From contig NC_057375.1 in NCBI RefSeq assembly GCF_016906535.1, forward strand, positions 124,001 through 188,000: 64,000 bases of DNA. The letters run 5' to 3'. A program made the translations under genes and the position numbers. A model generated the notes under the pieces. The model was not told the origin of the DNA. It ran no database searches and saw only the letters and a program-made list of their open reading frames with translations. This document shows positions 58,410-64,000 of this stretch, one piece after another; position 1 is the stretch's first letter; the number at the start of each line of letters is the position of its first letter. This stretch comes from Rhizoctonia solani (lineage: Eukaryota; Basidiomycota; Agaricomycetes; Cantharellales; Ceratobasidiaceae).

Positions 58410-61400
58410 TCAAGCGGCCAAACTTCTCACTACTTCCTTGCTCGAAGCAAAGGCTGGGGAAGCAACGAGTTCGATTGTTGGTATTTTAGCACCCGTGAGT
58501 CTGTGAAAGAAGTTAGTAATAATATATGCGTGCGCCGGCATCAACGTACCAAGGGACCAAATAGTGAGCAGTACATCGTTTTCGCCACGGTGGTTCAGTA
58601 TCCCCTCGGGAATCTATTCGATGGATTTAGTAGTGTGACAACTCGAGTCGCTAGTCGTTCTCACAGGATAAACAGTTTGAGGACCGAGGTTAGAAACATG
58701 TCTATGCAAATACTGAGCCATCAAGCGAGCTTCACACCGCGCTACCACTCACCTTCCGAATTGCCACCCATTCACATATAACCTCGCTCGATAATTACTG
58801 TTTGGATTCCTGTCGAGCTTAAAGGCAACAGTGACATCGTCGACTGGTCGATACTGAGATTGAACTTGGTCTTGTACGCCTTGATCCCCGCCTTGTTGAT
58901 CCCCACGTAGGGTGAGCACGAAGCATCGGTCTTGGACGAATTCCAAGCCGAGGTGAATTTGTAATTCGGGAAGATCGCGCCAATGCGTTCGACGTATAGG
59001 CCACCCTCGTGGAGTGGACCGCGAATGATATCTTTTGTGTTCTCGCCATCCACGTTTCCGGTGAGCTTCCAGGATGTAAAGTCGCCACTCCCGAGCAGTT
59101 CGTAGCCACGGATACCTCGGGGAGCCTTGAATCGAATAAGCGCCAGTAATTTATATATATAAAACCCCACCTTGAATTCATCGTTTGCGTTCCAGTTCTC
59201 GTGAATACCCATATTATCGACAACCACAGTTAAGATATTATCACGCTCGATGGAACCGACAGGGAACGTATAAGTCACATTAACAAGATCGGTTCCACCG
59301 CTAGGATCACTTTCTGGCCGGCCCTGACCAGAACCCAAAAAGGCCCCGTTCAGGAAAGCGCTAAAGCCAAAATTGAATCCGCTAGAATAATTCAATCAGT
59401 TTGGGGGGGACGGGTCCCACTTGCATCATCATTATAATTGACAAAGAACGTACCCTTGAACAGAGAGTTTCACGCCCGTTGCCCCACTTCCGAATCGACC
59501 GCGGTACAACAAGTTGCCTAGAATTCAACCCAGCGATCAATTTAATTTTTTTTCAATGCGAAAATAGGTGATCACCTTGATGGTATCCATATTCGTCCGC
59601 ATACAAGACCAACTTCCCACCCAGCGGCTGATGTTCCACAGGGCGGAACGTCGTAGTCTTGGTCGCCGTCGTCCATTTCGAATCATCAAACCCGAGCGCG
59701 ACCTCGGGCAACGAGTCTGCGCACCTCCACTCGAGAGACGTGAGATTCGGTAGTTTAGGGGCCAAATCTTTGACTGACGGTACCCCTGAGCGTACCGGTC
59801 AGAGTCTTGCTCACAGGCACAGCCTTGCCATTCCACGAGACCGACTTGACAGTCGTAGGCGCGAGGACCTCCAACTCGGTCGTGTTGCCCGATTCAAGGT
59901 CCCCGACAAGCGCCAGTTGTGTGCCCTTGATCGTCGCGCTTCGTACGAGGTAGGGACCAAAGACGAGAACGCTGCCGGTACGAGGACTGAGGTCGTATCG
60001 CCCGTTGCCGCTTGTCCCGCTCACGCGTGGCTGCCACAGTCTGGGCGCGAGCCACGACTTGTTCACGAGCCAGAGGGAAGTTTGGCCAATGGTCACCCGG
60101 GCCAATCCGGAAGCTGGAGCGGGACCAGAAACGACGACGGTATTATTGGCGGAAGTAGTTTTGATAGAATTTGATCCCGTGATGGTGGGTTTCGTGGTGG
60201 AGGTGGTGTATAGCGCGGTAGTAATGGTTTGGTTTGAAGAGTAGAGAAGGATATGATCTTCGCCGTCGATTGTGGTCCATGTCGCAATCTACACAGCCGA
60301 TCAGTCAAAAGTTCCTGCATCACATTAAATCTCTCACCTCGCCCGTCGAGTATCTCAACAAACTCTTTCCAAACGGATACTCGCTAACAATAATCTTGCT
60401 CTCCCTCCCGTTCAAAGCCAGCCCAGGAAGAATGACGTTCACCGGTCGTGTTCACCTTTAAATCAAACTCGACCCGCGCGGTGTTGTTGTTGGTCGTCTG
60501 ACGGACAATGTACAGGTTCTGGCCCTGGGGCGTGGCGAGGTGGGTTGTGAAGATCTGCTGGGACGACGAGAGGGAGGTGCCGGTGCTGATTCGACCGGCC
60601 AAGTGGTAGTGCGGGGTAGCGTGCAGGAATAGACCTTGGAGTTTGATCTCGGAGAATTTGGGCCTTAATGTGCGGTCTTCGGAAATCGACTGTGGTCGAC
60701 TTGGTAAGAAATAGTCAGGGCAGTTGGGGCGAAACTCACAGCAGCATAGTCGTAGCTTTGAGGTGTGCATTAGCATTAATCGTATCCGACAGTTGCGGTA
60801 CTCACGAAGTGTATACGCCAGGATATGCCAAGTTACCCCAGTTGGTTCCTCCATAACTGTCATTTTTGTAAGCGCCGCTCTTGGAACTCAGATCACAAGC
60901 TTACGTCATATAGAGCGACTGGAGGTACGCTCCAGCGGCATAATTGTTTTTGTAAAACACATTCGCAAACTACCGGAGCTTAGTCCATAAATCAAAGGAC
61001 TCAAATCTAATGACCCACCTGTTCGTTAACCAAGTCGGAACACGCATCGAATCCAGATCCTTTCCTATTTGAAAATGAGAAACCATGTAATCGAGAGATC
61101 AAAGGCTATTCACCAAAAGTCGATCGAACCTCCTTGGTATTCTGTATAGTTGAAAAATCAGTCAACGTCATTTTGCCAAGAACGGATTAAGCGCACCGGC
61201 AAGATATAGCGGCTCGGCTGGGTTGGCGTTTTGGTGATAGGCATCCATGTTAGCATCGACCTCTTTCCAGCTGAACAAGGGATGGTGTAAGTAACGGGAT
61301 AAATGCACTGTAGATCGCCTTACACGCTTGGATTGGTGCAGTCGAACCCGAGGGATACGCATCCCATCCATAGAGATCGACCTTGGCAGCGCCCGAGGCA

Positions 61401-62471
61401 TACCGACCACTCGGCCAGAAATCGTTGTACGTGCTGTGATTCGATGATATGAGCGATGAGCGATAATCGAAAGGAGGCAAACTAACATGGGAATTTTTGT
61501 GATTCCGTTTTCCTCATCGTCGCAATGATTTGTCTCATGTAGTCCGTATGTCCGTATGTATATGGAAGCTGTCCCGCATCAAGAAACTGTATTGAGCATG
61601 AATACGAAAGGACCAACCTCTGGCTCGACTCCATCCGACAAAAATTCATTTTCACTCTGCATGGCGATGACGGGACCATCGGGATACTGGTAGGGGGCAA
61701 CGTACTTGGACACCTGGCTGATCCAGGGAGTCCAGGCAGCGGTAAAATCGGTACCATTGGAACGTGCCCGATCGGCCAAGTTGGTGGTCCATCCCGGAAG
61801 ACCGCCACCCGCCGTCTCGGCATTATATACCTAAGGGGCCAAATTTCAATCTCATTGGGCTACAATAATTGGAGAGAGACCTACGGGCCAGGACGGACGA
61901 TGACCAAGATGCCGACTTGCTTTGCGACGTCGAGGAATTTCGTGACGGATCGGTGGCCTTCAAAGTTGAGAGTGCCGCGCTTTCCTTCGGTGATGCCCCA
62001 ATGGAGGTAGATCGAAACGGCATTGTATCCTCCGGCCTATTTCAACCCAGTGATCAGCAGTCGGTTTCAAATTGAATAGGATATGATTCCACCTTCATCT
62101 TTTCGAGAATGTCTCGCCAGAGTGGGATCGACGGCTGCCGCCATGGATGGAACTCGCCGCTATATCCAGGTCAGCAAGGTGTCTCGCAATAGGAATCGAC
62201 AAAACGCACGCAAAGACCATGATACGCTTTCCATCGAGCAAGATCGAGTGCTGGTCAAACGTGACCGCCGCTGTGGAGTTGCCGACATAGAACCCAGATG
62301 AGCCCGGCGAGGGTATATAGCTGCAAACGCGTTACCACAACTACAAGCTCAAACTGTCTGTATACTCACTTGGGGGACTGATCGCTGTTTGCCTGTCTCT
62401 CGTGGATGTCTGCTGCAGCCTGGAGACTGAGCAAAGCACCCGCTCCAAGAACCGACGACCACAGCTTCATA
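58410..62471 (-). CDS. Secreted GH35 beta-galactosidase, gene 1
   Basis: The start MKLWSSVLGAGALLSLQAAA is a signal peptide. Many short exons follow: SILLDGKRIMVF, GEFHPWRQPSIPLWRDILEK, GYNAVSIYLHWGITEGKRG, NAETAGGGLPGW, and IAMQSENEF, which holds the acid/base Glu. Next are AKVDLYGWDAYPSG and then AEYQGGSIDFW, whose nucleophile Glu codon is split by an intron (G then AA, about 61170). The catalytic barrel is followed by ATPHYHLAGRISTGTSLSSS and the jelly-roll domains (KWTTATKTTTFRPVEHQPL, LYADEYGYHQGDHLF, RARLYVNGWQFGR). The last exons encode EGILNHRGENDVLLTIWSLG and IELVASPAFASSKEVVRSL, ending at 58410. GH35 enzymes release terminal beta-galactose from plant cell-wall polysaccharides. The model contains no unexplained stop. 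Confidence 0.9.
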
Positions 62472-63255
62472 GCAGCAGGAGAGAACCGACGAATTCAAAG
62501 CGTCTAACCAGCCATTATAAGCCGATATGAGCCATGTTTCCAATCGTCCATATGGAACCAGACTCGTCTTGCCAGCAGGGACCCCATCCTCTTCGTCCCG
62601 CGGCGAAGTCGACCATTCTGTCCTACCGCCGTCTGTCCTTGCTCCATCTGGCCATATGATCCCAGAACGCCGGGCGCTTGTGAAATTATTATTGCACGAA
62701 GAGGTTCCCCTCGGTGCATTGTCGGCGTCGGTCCCTCGCCACGACCCGCTATTGGCTGCGTCCGTTAAATTTAAAATGGTGGCAATTTGTAAATTATTAA
62801 CTATTAACTCGTTCTTATAGCCTCTTGCTTGACTTTTGAATTCTTCCTGCGACAGCTGGAAACCGACCGCTCCTTTCCCTCTCGCCTTGATAATACTTGG
62901 CTCCCCACACTTACTTTAACAATAACACTGAAGCACTTTCTATCGTCCATCAATTCACGACCCAATCGATACCCCAAACTCATCCAACCCACCACAACCC
63001 AGTAATAAACCGCGCGAAGCATCGGTCAGACCAGACAAACAAGGGCAAAATAAAATCACTACTCGAGCAAATGGATAAATATCGGAGCCAAGCCAAAAAT
63101 ACGCAACATCCCAAGCTCAAGACTTGCTTCCGAGCTACCTCCGGCCCAGTTGACTGAATTTTAATTAAAAGTCTACTCTCATGGATTCTCTCGACGCACA
63201 CAGGCCCTGGATGACATGCTAATTTGATAATTCACTTCATATATTTACTCTAGAC
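62472..63255. other. Spacer between the two GH35 genes
   Basis: It should hold the promoter of GH35 gene 1 and the terminator region of GH35 gene 2. No frame with a motif was seen. Confidence 0.45.
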
Positions 63256-64000
63256 TCAATTGACTAGTCCGTTTATAACCTCCTTGCTCGAGAACAAGAC
63301 GTTCGTCGCTATCAGTTCGACATTTGCGACCTTGGCACCGGCACCATCTAATTCCAAGCATCACGACCAATCCTCCAACCATAAACGATGAAAACACATA
63401 CCAAGCGACCAAAGAACCAGCACCACATCGTTCTCTCCACGGTGGTCCAATATACCCTCAGGAACCTAGTCCAAATCAACCCACACATCCAACCAACGCG
63501 CGAAAAAAAAGACCCAAAAGGAAACTCACAGGATAAACAGTCTGCGGCCCAAAATTAGAAACAAATTTCCCAAACTGCCATTCGTTCACATACACCATCA
63601 CACGATAACTCTTACCCAACGTCCGCTCGAACCGAAACGCGAGCGGCACGTCCGCGTGCTTGTCGATATCGAGCGTCAACTTGGTCTTGTATGCCGTGGT
63701 GCCCGCTCGGTCGAGGGTGATGCCCGCGGATGGAGAGCAGCCGGTCGAGTTCCACGAGGTGGTGGAATAGTGGCTGTAGATTGCCCCGGTGCGTTCGGTG
63801 TATAGTTCTCCTTGGTTCATGGGCCCCCGGAGAGTATCCCTCGTATCTTCCCCGTCGACGGTCCCTGCCAATTTCCAGCACGAGAAGTCACCCGCACCCC
63901 CAATGAGTTCGTACCCACGAATCCCACGGGGAGCCTAGCCTTTCCATCAACAAAATTCGATAATTCGTTAAATGTCCAACCCCGAAGGCACCGCCCAAAG
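63256..64000 (-). CDS. GH35 beta-galactosidase, gene 2 (3' part; continues past the window)
   Basis: The visible C-terminal exons parallel gene 1: GTVDGEDTRDTLRGPMNQGE, TTAYKTKLTLDIDKHADVP, YRVMVYVNEWQFGKFVSNFG, EGILDHRGENDVVLVLWSLG and VELIATNVLFSSKEVINGLV, ending at 63256. Introns fall at the same places as in gene 1 (after FGPQTVYP and after SLG). The two genes lie head-to-tail and are clearly paralogous but diverged, so the duplication is not recent. The catalytic domain lies beyond position 64000. Confidence 0.88.

Noticed and set aside
1..64000. CRISPR arrays, bacterial-type operons or ribosome-binding sites
   Set aside because: The window is eukaryotic, with spliced genes and fungal transposons; no regularly spaced direct repeats were seen.

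Overview
The window looks like a chromosome segment of an agaricomycete fungus, most likely Rhizoctonia or Ceratobasidium (inferred, no search run). Genes carry many 45-90 bp GT-AG introns. They include a NACHT-WD40 receptor, a Ppo-type fatty-acid oxygenase, tandem GH35 beta-galactosidases and small secreted proteins. The intergenic DNA is packed with decayed transposons.

Layout. 1-3900: old repeats, an interrupted solo LTR and the stump of a tyrosine-recombinase gene. 3904-23110: one CACTA-type DNA transposon with near-identical terminal inverted repeats and a 3-bp target duplication (ATT). It holds a broken Tnp2-type transposase gene (minus strand) and a coiled-coil accessory gene (plus strand). 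Its present size comes from insertions, each with its own target duplication: an internally deleted Ty3/gypsy chromovirus (5512-16383, ACAAC), a gypsy solo LTR (17601-18171, TAGCC) and an LTR-like insertion (18372-19699, GTGC). The gypsy element itself contains a solo LTR (6795-8027, CAGTC) and a second, full-length gypsy element (8816-15274, GGGAG). Skipping the three direct insertions plus one target copy rejoins the reading frames of the CACTA genes.

23316-37642: a degenerate partial copy of the mRNA-export factor GLE1, a NACHT-WD40 gene with a consistent exon series, LINE and solo-LTR remnants, an intact GLE1 gene and a five-exon gene for a secreted protein of unknown function. 38400-49200: a MITE pair, a decayed gene, the Ppo oxygenase, a 5'-truncated LINE with a 15-bp duplication, and a non-autonomous hAT element. 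49839-53720: three tandem hemerythrin (HHE) genes; the second has a mitochondrial-type presequence and the third is a pseudogene. 54014-56397: a hAT remnant and a short CACTA derivative that shares the terminal repeats of the large element. 56984-64000: a small secreted protein and two tandem GH35 genes, the second cut by the window edge.

The genes do not form one pathway. The coherent stories are the layered transposon nest, the GLE1 duplication on both sides of an innate-immunity-type receptor, and two tandem family expansions (HHE, GH35). No CRISPR array, rRNA or convincing tRNA was seen. Gene models were derived by eye from frame, splice signals and remembered family motifs; exon edges are approximate unless stated.
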